DNA from: Dryas octopetala
Lineage: Eukaryota; Streptophyta; Magnoliopsida; Rosales; Rosaceae
Direction: 5' to 3'
DNA: 64,000 nucleotides
NCBI GenBank assembly: GCA_963921425.1
Contig: OY992836.1
Span: 14,339,614-14,403,613 of the forward strand
The notes under the pieces are model-generated. The model saw only the letters and a program-made list of their open reading frames with translations, ran no database searches and was not told the DNA's origin. Both the position numbers and the translations under genes were made by a program. Positions 11,601 through 21,403 of the stretch are shown here, one piece after another. Position 1 is the stretch's first letter. Every line of letters begins with the position of its first letter.

Positions 11601-11985
11601 TTCAGTTTCTGGAACTGCAATTGAACTTTCTGCAGTTTCTGGAACTACAAGTGAACTGAAACTGCAGTTTCTGGAACTGTAAGTGAACAGAAACTGCAAT
11701 TTATTATAGTTGAAACTGCAGTTTATTGGAGTTGCGGACTTGCAGTTTCAGTTTCTGAAACTGTAAGTGAACTGAAAGTGCAGAAACTGCAATTTATTAG
11801 AGTTGAAACTGCAGTTTATTGGAGTTGCGGACTTGCAGTTTCAGTTTCAGTTTTTTGGGTTTACCCTAAATTGCAGTTTCTGCAGTTTATGAAACTGTAA
11901 GTGAACTGAAACTGCAGAAACTGCAATTTAGTAGAGTTGAAACTGTAGTTTATTGGAGTTGCGGACTTGTAGTTTCAGTTTCTGT
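11601..11985. repeat. Tandem repeat array rich in CTGCAG
   Basis: The unit alternates AACTGCAGTTT-type words with GTTGCGGACTTGCAGTTTC. Long units start near 11690, 11783 and 11917 with GAAACTGCAATTTA, so the period is uneven (about 93 and 134 bases), and shorter partial units precede them. Many words are self-complementary (AAACTGCAGTTT), so the transcript would fold heavily. No coding capacity is visible. Confidence 0.75.
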
Positions 11986-12667
11986 TTTTTGGTGATGCGT
12001 TGATGCTGATATTTTAGAAGATGTCTGCATGTTATGTTTTTGTTATGTCTATTTTCAGATGGTATTTTGGGATCTAGTGGGTGTGGTGTCCGCAAATGAA
12101 TAATAAGATTGTGGTAGTTGGCCCGCAAAGAAAGAATGAGGCTTTAGGTGGTTTTGGTTAATATATTTAGGTACAAATATATGTATGTTAAAGGACCCTA
12201 AAAAAAATATACTAGCATTCAGATTCACTTGAACACCTACAAAATTAGAAATAAACATTTCTGGATATTTAGCCTATGGTGAGCTTGATTCTTTATTTTC
12301 TTTTTCTTTTCTTCTTTTTGTTTTAATAATAAGAGTAAATTACAATTAGTATCTCAATTTTACATGTTGTTTTAACTTAGTACCCCTAACTTTGAAAACT
12401 TGCAAAAAAGTATCTTAACTTTCATTTTGTGTCAAAATAGTACCTTCGTTAGTTTTTTTGTCAAATAAACCGTTATCTGCTGACGTAGTAAAGGTATTTT
12501 CGTATTTTTCTTCAAATTTAAAAAACAATAATATTTTTAAAAAATTTTGAATAAATTTTTTTTAAAAAATAATTAAATAAACAAATTTCATAAAACAAAA
12601 AAAAAAAACCTTTCCCCAGCCATGCCCATCCCCCCCTCCCTTCCCCGCCCCCCACCCAGCCCCTCCC

Positions 12668-12996
12668 CCAGGTAGAAAGAGCAAAACCCAATTTCTCTAG
12701 AGCAAAATCAAATTCCCACAAGTGGTTTTGCTGCATTATGTTGCCAATAATAGTAAGACCCGTCCCTTGTAAGGGGACAAGTCCAATACACTTGATCTCA
12801 GATGCATAATGAATAATATAGCTCTTGATTGGTGGCTGAAATCAAGTTCCACCTGCCATGTGAAATTTCAATGGTGGCACCGAAGACTCATCAAATGTTG
12901 TGGCATTGAAGCAGAACTCAAGTGGGTCCACATCTTTGGTGACTCTTGGGTATTTTGACAAAGCCTTGGTGAGTGCAGCCATCACAGGCTGGTAAG
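12668..12996 (-). pseudogene. Captured C-terminal fragment of an A1-family aspartyl protease
   Basis: Read on the minus strand this segment gives AYQPVMAALTKALSKY, then DPLEFCFNAT, SVPPLKFHMAGGT, PPIKSYII, TGLTIIGNIMQQN, and HLWEFDFALEKLGFALSTW. This is the end of a nepenthesin-like (CDR1/ASPG type) aspartyl protease, where the family normally closes with GNIMQQ...LGFAPSxC. An in-frame TGA follows MAGGT, at about 12846-12848, so the fragment is broken. The N-terminal lobe and both catalytic Asp motifs are absent. The final family Cys position reads Trp at the edge of the G-rich bridge. It cannot make an active protease. Confidence 0.8.
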
Positions 12997-13205
12997 CTGG
13001 TTGGGGCTGGGGCTGGGGGTACGACGGGGTTGAGGCTGTGGGAGGGGGTGCGACGGGACTGGGGTGGGGAAGAGGGTGGGTCGGGGCAGGGAGAGGGGGA
13101 GGATGGCTGGGGGCTGGCTGGGTGGGTGCGGGGAGGAGGAGGGAGGGGATGGGTGGGGGGAGTGGGGGGCTGGTAAGGGACGAGGGGTGGGGGAAGGGAG
13201 GGGCT

Positions 13206-13640
13206 TCTGAGATAGTTTTGGCTGCATGTGACAAATTCCTGGGTCCAAATGGTGAGGTTGTTCCCCTTGATAAAGCATCCATCGATCTTTTGAATGGTAT
13301 CATACAAAGATTTGCTAATGAAGCCCTTAGAACTCTACGCCTCGCGTACATGGACATCAGAAGTGAGTTCTCTGCTGAAAGTCCTATTCCCCCCAATGGA
13401 TATACATGTATTGGAATTGTGGGAATCAAGGATCCAGTTCGTCCTGGTGTCAGGGAGTCTGTTGAGATTTGTAGGTCTGCTGGTATTACAGTCAGGATGG
13501 TTACTGGAGACAACATAAACATTGCAAAAGCAATTGCAAGAGAATGTGGAATTTTGACTGATGGGGGTTTAGCAATTAAAGGCCCAGTATTTCGTGAAAA
13601 AAGTGAAGAGGAATTACAAAAAATTATTCCAAAAATTCAG
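13206..13640 (+). pseudogene. Captured fragment of an autoinhibited Ca2+-ATPase (ACA, P-type IIB)
   Basis: The open frame reads SEIVLAACDKF, VVPLDKASIDLLNGIIQRFA, EALRTLRLAYMDI, YTCIGIVGIKDPVRPGV, ITVRMVTGDNINIAKAIA, RECGILTDGG and FREKSEEELQKIIPKIQ. This is the end of the nucleotide-binding domain and start of the P domain hinge (KDPVRPGV and TGDN motifs) of a plant ACA1/ACA2-like calcium pump. The piece has no internal stop. It ends in CAG|GTGCATTTG at 13640, an intact exon end and splice donor, so genomic DNA and not a spliced copy was captured. The phosphorylation site (DKTGT) and all membrane helices are missing. The frame runs from the G-rich bridge upstream and could be translated as a fusion of about 210 residues. 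Confidence 0.85.
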
Positions 13641-14240
13641 GTGCATTTGCTTTACTATTCTAATTTGATTTTGCTATAGAGAAATTGGGTTTTGCTCTTT
13701 CAACCTGGGGGAGGGGCTGGGTGGGAGGTGGGGAAGGGAGGGGGGATGGGCATGGCTGGCGAAAGGGTTTTTTTTTGTCTTATGAAATTTGTTTATTTAA
13801 TTATTTGTTTAAAATTTTGAGAAAAATACGAAAAATATTTTTGACACGTCAGTATATAACGGTTTATTTGACAAAAAAACTAACGAAAGTATTATTTTGA
13901 CACAAAATAAAAATTAAGGTATTTTTTTACAAATTTTCAAAGTTGAGATACTACATTGAAACAACGTATAAAATTGAGGTACTAAATTACAAATTATAAT
14001 TTGCTCTAATAATAACCATACTCAAGTGTCAATCACGGGCACTCTATGAACCCTGACACCCTAACTTCATATGGGACTTTTAAGGCTACCAACTATTACA
14101 AAGTCATATTTGCATTAATGCCACTTTATTGGGTTATTGTGTATGATACTATTCCAAATTGATGACGTGGCCTCATCTCTATTGCTCATCTTATCCGTAT
14201 GTAAGTAAATATCCCACTTACCTGTGGCAAAAAATATGTA

Positions 14241-14661
14241 TATATATATCCAGGCTCCTTCTGTTGAGGTATACCTCAACTTATTTATGTTGAGGTATAT
14301 CCTGTTGGGGCGTACACGAGTCTTTTTGTGTCAATCCGAACCGTTCATTTTTTACATCTCCATAAATAGATCATCCTTGCAAAAAATTAGCCAAATCGGA
14401 AATCATTTGCCTATCTAACTTTGATCAAATAAATGGACGAACCAAATATTTTCGATGAAACCGTCTATTTGTTTTATCAAAGTTAGATAGGCAAATGATT
14501 TTCGATTGGGCTAATTTTTTGCAAGGATGATCTATCAATGAAGATTATCCTTGGGAACGGTTCGGATCGACACAAAACGACTCGTGTGGGCTCCAACAAG
14601 GTCATACCTCAACATAAATAAGTTGAGGTATACCTCAACAGAAGGAGCCTGTATATATATC
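14241..14661. mobile_element. 401-bp foldback element with 10-base target duplication
   Basis: The element 14251-14651 begins CAGGCTCCTTCTGTTGAGG and ends with the complement. Its two arms pair over about 190 bases each with few differences, leaving almost no loop. It is flanked by TATATATATC at 14241-14250 and 14652-14661. TIR length and TSD of 9-10 bases suggest a Mutator-like foldback MITE; the TA-rich flank makes the exact TSD length uncertain. It has no coding capacity. Confidence 0.75.
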
Positions 14662-15638
14662 CCACTTATTTCTTCTTTGCCTATATATACAATCTTACAA
14701 ACAAAGGCAAAGGATTCACAACCCTAAATACGTACACATAGAGAGAATAATCCATAAGTTTTTACCTTGTTTTTTTTTATTCTCTCAAGTTCTTATCTTG
14801 TTTTTGCTTCTCTATCTTCATTTGTTTATACTTGATTTAATCATCAGAACGTAATTGGCTAATACAACACCAATATTACTTTTATTGACTCTTGTTTATG
14901 CATATAACATTCACTAAGACACATCAGCAAACCATTCATCCAAAACACTCCATGTCATCCATAAAGAAGACCAAATAGGAAGCTGAGTCAACTGTTTGAA
15001 GTTGTTGTAATCATTCACCGATTGTTGCATTAACATTTGGTGTACTAAGTTGTTAGAGTGAGTTTCTTAGCTAAAATCAATCAAAATGATTAAGGATGAA
15101 GGTATGGTTAATTTTGTTATATGACATACTGTTGTTTAGTCTGTTTGATCTAAAAATAATATAAAACACATTGATAATAATAATAATGGGAAAGTTGTTA
15201 CATATTTATTGCTATTGTTTAGGATTAAAATGGACCATCTATGTAACTAAATCTATCATTTATAGAGGATAAATTAATTTAAATGTAAGAAAAATATAAG
15301 AAATTAATTATGTGCAAGGAGTTTGATTCATTGATTCATAATTGAGTGTTGGGACATGGCCAATAATTGCTTAGCTTCCCGGTTATGTTTGTTTAAAACC
15401 AAGCCAAAAAAGAAAGTTACAAAAATAAAACCAACGAAGACGTACACCAACAGAAACTAAACTACTCCCAATTCCCAAACACAACAAAACAAATTGGTCG
15501 GGAAAATCAGGATACACTTACATACTTACATCCCAAACCCCAATAGTTAATTAACACTAATTAAGAGAGACTGAAAGAGTATAATACTATAATTCCTTCA
15601 TTTATAGCTACTTATTTGCTAGCTAGCTGATTGCTAAA
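14662..15638. other. AT-rich spacer downstream of SCL15
   Basis: No gene or recognisable repeat is supported here. The part nearest 15638 (about 15480-15638) is probably the SCL15 3' UTR on the minus strand. Confidence 0.45.
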
Positions 15639-17327
15639 CTAATAGCACCTCCATGCCGACGTGGCAACCAGGGCCCTCTCGTGCCAGCAAAGCACCAACT
15701 CGGCCTGACGCTTTGCCACGTGGAACCCCCTGACCTGGACCTTTCCCAAGAGGCAGTGCGCTTGAAAGTCCGCGAACTGGCTCAGCTCCACGGGCCTCAT
15801 TCCCGCGCCCTGAAACGCTTCCCGCCACGGCGGCACGCGCCTCCCCGCCGCCTCCACCGCCGCCTCAATCTTCGGCCGCAGCACAAACGTCTCGATCTTC
15901 CTCACCATATCGCCGGCAGCCGCCGCGTCCAGCGACTCCAGCATGATCGAGAAGAACTCGAGCCCGCACACGAAGTTCCTCCGGAACGACGTCGCCGCAC
16001 CACCGGAATCTGCCGACCCCTCGCCGTCCACGAACACCACGACGCTCGGCGACACCCTTCGCATGTCGCCGAGAAACGCGGCGACGCCGTTCGGAGAGCC
16101 GAGGCGGCGGAGGATGTACGGCGAGAGAAGAACAGCCGTTTTCTCTCCGTCCATGGACTTGATCGCTTTGAACGACAACATCTCGAACGAACGGACGGTG
16201 AGGAAGTCGATCTGGAATCGGATCTTGAGCTCGTGAGCGAACTGTGAGAGGTTCTCTCTGATCAGCCGGATCTCGACGTCGTACTCCTCCGGCACGACGG
16301 CGGTGATTCGGAGCACCGGCGGGCTCGTCCGGCAGGCGTTGGCTTTCTCGGCGAGCTCTTTCATGAGCGAGGCGTACTGGCCGCCGAGGCCGATGTCGAA
16401 GTCGATGACGTGGATGAAGGTGGAGCCGTGGAGGGCTTCGAGGAGGGCTTGATTGGTGGTGAAGTGAGAGAACATCGGGATCGGAGATATGCCTGAGAAT
16501 CCCTTGTAGGCCCGGATGGTCTGGACAATTTCGGCCCAGGAAGAGCGCTGGTGAGCCTGGGCAGCAGCCCCGTTGAGGCCCGTCAGGAGGGATTGGAGAG
16601 CGTCTTTGAAATAAACCGCGGCACGTTGGAGCGGTTTCCCGACGGGTTTTGATCCGTTGAGGGAGGATCGCAGCCGTTGATTCAGCCGGTCGAGGATCAC
16701 CTGGGCGAGTTGCAACTCGTCCGAGTCGAAACAGTCTGCTGCGCGGAGTAGCTCCTCTATGAAATCGAACCCCACGTTCCAATTGCCCGATTGATGAAAG
16801 TTTCCATCATCGTAGCAATTATTGAGATTATTGTTGTTGTGAATGAAAGTTTGGTTGGAGCTGTACACATCGGAGAGACTGAAATCGGAGTGGACCAAGT
16901 GGGTGGGATCGAACGGCTGGGGTTGTGGGTACTCGGGAAGATTGGGAATTTGAGTGGTGTCGCTGGAGGGGTTGGAATTATTCTTCAAGTTGGGAACAGA
17001 GTCGTCGTGTAAGCCCAAGTCCCTCATGATGGAGTCCCAGTCCAAGTTGTGCAGCACCTGCTCTTCGGACTCTTCCCACTCAAGAGGGTCATGGTTATTC
17101 GGCTCAGAAATGGCCGAAATCTTGGCGGGTTTTTGATCGGCCACGGGGCTGGGGCTGTGGCGGAGGTCTAGAACCGAAGTGGGTTCGTAGCACAAGTTTG
17201 GGATACTGATTGGACTGTGAAAGCCAATACCACTTCGCGTGGTTGGGTTGGTGTTGTTGTTGCAATTCGGTTCGGGTTTTGGGTTGGGAGAGTGGTTGTT
17301 TTGTGGAGAGTTAACTGGGACTCTCAT
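15639..17327 (-). CDS. SCL15: GRAS-family transcriptional regulator, SCARECROW-like 15 (HAM clade)
   Basis: Nuclear GRAS protein of 562 residues from a single uninterrupted exon, as usual for the family. Order of parts: an Asn/Pro/Ser-rich variable N-terminus; the HAM-group block LDWDSIMRDLGL at about residues 95-106; a GRAS domain from about residue 187 with the leucine-rich region SDELQLAQVILDRLNQRLR; the VHIID-type motif HVIDF at about 306-310 with GLGGQYASL; the PFYRE region; and a C-terminal SAW ending ALVATSAW. There is no DELLA motif. Arabidopsis SCL15/HAM4 is the closest match and is the neighbour of HVA22K there too. I chose the ATG at 17327 (MRVPVNSPQ) because it aligns with the Arabidopsis start. 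An in-frame ATG at 17465 sits only about 10 bases from a TATA box, so it is probably upstream of or at the transcription start. The coding region is much GC-richer than its surroundings. Confidence 0.93.
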   Translation of the reverse strand: MRVPVNSPQNNHSPNPKPEPNCNNNTNPTTRSGIGFHSPISIPNLCYEPTSVLDLRHSPSPVADQKPAKISAISEPNNHDPLEWEESEEQVLHNLDWDSIMRDLGLHDDSVPNLKNNSNPSSDTTQIPNLPEYPQPQPFDPTHLVHSDFSLSDVYSSNQTFIHNNNNLNNCYDDGNFHQSGNWNVGFDFIEELLRAADCFDSDELQLAQVILDRLNQRLRSSLNGSKPVGKPLQRAAVYFKDALQSLLTGLNGAAAQAHQRSSWAEIVQTIRAYKGFSGISPIPMFSHFTTNQALLEALHGSTFIHVIDFDIGLGGQYASLMKELAEKANACRTSPPVLRITAVVPEEYDVEIRLIRENLSQFAHELKIRFQIDFLTVRSFEMLSFKAIKSMDGEKTAVLLSPYILRRLGSPNGVAAFLGDMRRVSPSVVVFVDGEGSADSGGAATSFRRNFVCGLEFFSIMLESLDAAAAGDMVRKIETFVLRPKIEAAVEAAGRRVPPWREAFQGAGMRPVELSQFADFQAHCLLGKVQVRGFHVAKRQAELVLCWHERALVATSAWRCY

Positions 17328-17473
17328 GGCTTGTTTGGAATGAAAATTGGAGGAGCTGAGCCGAGAGCACAGAAAGAAAGAAAGAGGGATGAATGGAATA
17401 AGAAGAAGGGTAAGGGGGCTTTTGGTGGTGATGATTGCTGGCTTTTTATCTTTGCGTGTGTGCATGGTGTGTA

Positions 17474-17484
17474 TGGTATATAAG
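17474..17484 (-). promoter_or_regulatory. Probable TATA box of SCL15
   Basis: The minus strand reads CTTATATACC here, about 150 bases before the chosen ATG at 17327. Transcription would start near 17440-17450, leaving a leader of about 120 bases. This placement argues against the more upstream in-frame ATG at 17465. Confidence 0.45.
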
Positions 17485-17952
17485 TGATCATAGGGTGTTT
17501 ATTATTATAATTAAGTGAACAATGTGTCATACATGACAGACATGGATGACGAGGGTCAGAGGCTGCTTTTGATCTCTTTGAAGCTTCTTGTTCAAGTCAC
17601 CATGCACAATGCTAGCTTTTGAGTTCTGTCTTTGTTTGATTCGCTGCCTAATTCGCTTTTGCTATCTCTGCCCATGCAAACAAAGCACTCAAACCATGCG
17701 ATATATCGACCCGCCCTGCTCGTAACTCAGGAGTCAGGACATGCACTGCCGCACTGGGCTAAGGCTAACTTTAACGACCCAAACAAAGAAGACCACTTCT
17801 AACAGTGCGTACGCACACGCAAGGCCATCACTCAAATATAAAAGATATACTAAAACTAATATAACTACTAAACTATAAAAACTTAAAGCCTTAATTTAAT
17901 TTAATAGATAAATAGATTAACAATGTATATCAAAATTACAAGACTAACTAGG

Positions 17953-18378
17953 CACACGGGTAGGGATGGCAACGGGGCGGATTCGGGGCGGGTTTGCCAA
18001 TACCATACCCGCCCCGCCGGGTAATCGGGTCCCCATCGGGGGTATTCGGGGCCCCTATTATTTTCAAAAAAATAATTTTTTTTATTAATAACATATCAAA
18101 TTAATATAAATATATAATATAATAGATGAAATACATTAAAATTCATCATATTATATTACAATAATACTAAATCATAAAGAGAACACTATTAAATTTTAAA
18201 GATATGCAATAAAAATTAAGAAAATAAATTAAAATATAATTATGTAATATAATATTTTTATTAAACGGGTATACGGGGCGGGGCGGGGATGGGGATGGTA
18301 TTACCATACCCGCTTAATCGGGGCGGGTCCCCACGGGGATTTTCGGGGGCGGGGAATTTTGCCATCCCTACACACGGG
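17953..18378. mobile_element. hAT-type MITE with perfect 8-bp TSD
   Basis: The element is 17961-18370 (410 bases). It starts TAGGGATGGCAA and ends with the exact complement. The 8-base duplication CACACGGG flanks it at 17953-17960 and 18371-18378. GC-rich subterminal repeats (CGGGGCGGG and relatives) fill about 80 bases at each end, with a very AT-rich core. TIR sequence and 8-base TSD fit the hAT superfamily; no transposase is encoded. Confidence 0.88.
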
Positions 18379-19723
18379 TACGTGTGCAACACAGCATCCC
18401 CAACTTTAGTTCTCATTTGTTTCATGAGTAATATTGTTTTATAACTACCTCATTTTAGAGTTAGGGTTAGTAAATAATTAGTAAAAATTAATAGTTTTGT
18501 TGATGTTTCATATATTCTTTAATTATAACACACATAGGATGGACATGTCAATTGTAATCTCAAGTCTCAACTGAAAAACGACACAAAAGTCAAAATGGTG
18601 GCGTTAGAGTTCCAAAGTTTTGTCTCCACAACTCTTACTATAGGACCCACAAAAGCTAGCTCTCACAATCTCATTGCACCACCACCCTCACCTTTACTTA
18701 TCCCACTTTGGAAAAGCTTAGAGAAAGAGTCATCATTCACTTCTTTGAGCGTTGGATACTGGTTGTGAAAATGGAACTAGGCAAATGGATCTACCTCCCT
18801 TTGAAACACTTCACTGCCAAATCGAAAGTAAGGCGTACAGTATATATGTCTTCCTCTTTCTTGACTAACCACTTCTACCACCAAGGTCCACCATCTCTAT
18901 AGTTGATTGAATTTAGTCATGAATTTGAAAAGTTTTTTTTAAGTAAGAAACGCATCCTTGTTCCATTTGGTTGTCTTACATATATATGATTGAGATTTGA
19001 GGATGACATACATGTTTGTGCTTGGGGAAATATTAGCGAAAAGACCCATATTTTTGTTTGTGAGTTCAAAGAAAGAAAAAAAAAAAAAAAGTGATATATA
19101 GAGCACCAAGAAACAAACGTACAAGTTAAAAACAACTAAAATTTTGGGACGCCAATTTATAATAGGATCATTTGTACCTTTTTAGTGTTAATTTTATGTC
19201 TAAGTTCAAAATAGCATAATTTTTTAGTTTAAAAGTTCAGGATTATTTTGTGATTACATTGGAAGGAATCGCATTTTGGACCTAATTTAATCCTCATTTT
19301 TATTCTATTTATTAAATCATTTGGGCTCATTCTAAAAACTTTAAAAATCAGTAATTTTGAGTTTGAATTTTAAATCTCCGTATTTAAAATTTATATTAAA
19401 ATATAACCATATCAATTGTTTATGTTTAAGTCAGGTAATTCACATTTGTACTATGTGCTTTAATACATTATAAAAGGCGACTGTAGACGTACTCTAGAAG
19501 AATGCAGCATTAAGCCATTAACGTCCACATTAGAAAAGGGTACTAATTAAGCAAAAAGCTAACAGAAAACCTGTTGACGTTGGAATGGGACCCAAAGGCC
19601 ACAAGGGGGTCCTACACAGAGACACTATAGTCTAACCTGATTGGCCACAGGGGTGACCCACACTAGGAAGTAGTGGGACCCACTACATTGCTTTTTGCCG
19701 GACATGCATGGTAATAAGGAGAG
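18379..19723. other. Intergenic DNA, no supported gene
   Basis: AT-rich sequence. A 64-codon open frame at 18708-18902 contains KWIYLPLKHFTAKSK before a possible splice donor (aaag|gtaagg would not fit; the text is aaagtaagg), but I recognise no family and find no partner exon. Nothing else stands out. Confidence 0.4.
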
Positions 19724-20157
19724 TACTTGGATCACCCTTGGGTACCAAGGTTACTCCACCGTCTAAAATTATAAATTTGGTAAATTTGGTAATGATTAAT
19801 ATGATCAAAATAATTTAATTTTTAGATAACTTATTAAAAATTATTTTTAAAAAAAATTAAATTAATTAAAAATTATTTAGTTATATAAATATTGTCAATT
19901 AAATAGAAAAAATTAACAATTTGATCAAAAAATTACTCATAATTGAAAATCATATATTTTTTTTACTTAATTTACACTAGTTATATAATCAAATAATTTT
20001 TGATTGATTTGATTTTTTACAAAAATAATCTTTAATAAGTTATTTAAAAAATATACGATTTTGAACATGAACGACATTACCAAATTTGTAATTTTAAGTG
20101 GTGGAGTGACTTGGGGGTACCGGGTACCCACCCTTGCCCACAAGGGTGACTGAAGTA
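19724..20157. mobile_element. Imperfect foldback element
   Basis: The left end TACTTGGATCACCCTTGG and the following CTCCACCGTCTAAAATTA are matched in reverse complement at the right (TAATTTTAAGTGGTGGAG and CAAGGGTGACTGAAGTA). The right arm has a short insertion around GGTACCGGGTACC. The core is extremely AT-rich. I could not find a clean target duplication, so the class is undecided. Confidence 0.55.
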
Positions 20158-20959
20158 TTTTCCTGATAATAATGGGCATGGCGCCGCACAGCGCGTAAAA
20201 ACCACGCCCACGTAGGATCGGTTTGCCATTGGCGGCAAGCATAGAGAGAGTGAGAGCGAAAGGCGAGAGAGAATATGTTCGAATAGGTGACAGTGCAATC
20301 ACCGATCCATAATCCTTTCGTCCATTGACGTACACCGCATAGCAAATTAAAATTAAATTAAACACGACGTCGTTTCATTGGTGCAATGGCCCTAATGGAG
20401 TGGGACTTTATCAGAAAAGTAGTGTTTTGCTGCCCACCACAGAAAGATGGTTTGGACTTTGGGCTCTTTTTGCTGCCTATGAACAATTATATTAATGGGT
20501 TTTAGTATTAATATTGTGATCAATTGAATCAGTACTTAAGTCCTAAACAAAGTTGATGATCGTGTATTTCATTCAAGCCATAAAGAAGGAATTAACAAAG
20601 AGGATTTCTGTTTGATTGCCTATTCTTTTGGTTTTTTATGTTAATTTTGTCCTGTAATAATGTGCATGCAAGGAATCCAATCATCCACTGCAAATCACAC
20701 TCAGAAGCTTCATGAGACTTTAAAAATACTAATTTTCGATATGCAAATTTGACTACTTGAGATAGGATGATTTTTTTTCTTGTTTTTTTATTAAGAGGAA
20801 GAAGATTTAATTCTTATCATGGTAAAATTCTCTACCCCTAAAATTAAAAATTCCTGTAAGATATGATGGATCTTATATACTTAGAAGAAGTATGTTATAT
20901 TAAGTTCGCTCTCTATTTAACACTTATATATATAGGATATAATAAAAAGTAAAAATGAT
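20158..20959. other. Intergenic DNA, nothing recognised
   Basis: AT-rich with T-runs; no gene, RNA gene or clear repeat can be supported. Confidence 0.4.
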
Positions 20960-21340
20960 CTAAAACTAACTGGTTAGTAAGTTAATACAAAGCTAACCAC
21001 TATGTTGGGTCTATTACATAATGTAATCTCAAAATCCAAACCATTTATTTTTTAGGCCCTACTTCAAATATCATCCCTGTAAAAAATCTCTAAAATCGAA
21101 AGTGATTTAGCAATTTGATTATAATAACAACTATTTATATGATTTTATCGAAAATACTGATCGTCTATTTATTTAATCTCAATTAGATGACTACATGATT
21201 TTCGATTTAGTTGATTTTTTGCAATAATGATCTTTGAAGTAGAGCCTAAATAATTAATGATTCGAATTATGAGATTAGTTATGTGATGAACCCAAAAGCA
21301 TGGTTAGCTTCGTATTAATTTGCTAACTGGTTAGCTTTAG
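20960..21340. mobile_element. Foldback MITE-like element
   Basis: The ends CTAAAACTAAC and, reversed, CTAAAGCTAACC are related. The arms continue to match with mismatches through TTAATACAAAGCTAACCA on the left and TGGTTAGCTTCGTATTAA on the right, and on to the centre near 21150. The internal words cgaaaatactgatcgtctat and gattttcgatttagt resemble those in the 14251-14651 element, hinting at a distant relationship. No clear TSD. Confidence 0.55.
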
Positions 21341-21403
21341 AGCACTCCTCTAATAAAAAGTATCAAAAGTCTCCTATATTTTTGTTTTAACATTTGATAC
21401 AAC

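Larger units (their letters stand above)
12324..14015. mobile_element. Pack-MULE carrying fragments of two host genes
   Basis: The element is 12333-14006, flanked by a perfect 9-base repeat TAATAATAA (12324-12332 and 14007-14015). Its ends are GAGTAAATTA on the left and, reversed, GAGCAAATTA on the right. The terminal inverted repeats are long: 12333-12714 against 13663-14006. Between them lie an aspartyl protease C-terminal fragment on the minus strand (12668-12996), a G-rich low-complexity bridge (about 12997-13205) and a P-type Ca2+-ATPase fragment on the plus strand (about 13206-13640). No transposase is present. Long TIRs, a 9-base TSD and unrelated host coding pieces are the diagnostic features of a Pack-MULE. 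Confidence 0.85.

Noticed and set aside
13038-13205. Gly/Trp-rich N-terminal part of the plus-strand frame and Pro-rich minus-strand frames in the Pack-MULE
   Set aside because: They are products of the G-rich low-complexity bridge. I annotate only the captured protease and ATPase pieces as real gene-derived sequence.
15681-16782. Long frames overlapping SCL15 in other frames and on the plus strand
   Set aside because: The GC-rich GRAS exon suppresses stops in other frames; none of these shows a domain.
18708-18902. A 64-codon frame containing MELGKWIYLPLKHFTAKSK
   Set aside because: Looks slightly protein-like but matches no family I know and has no supporting second exon.
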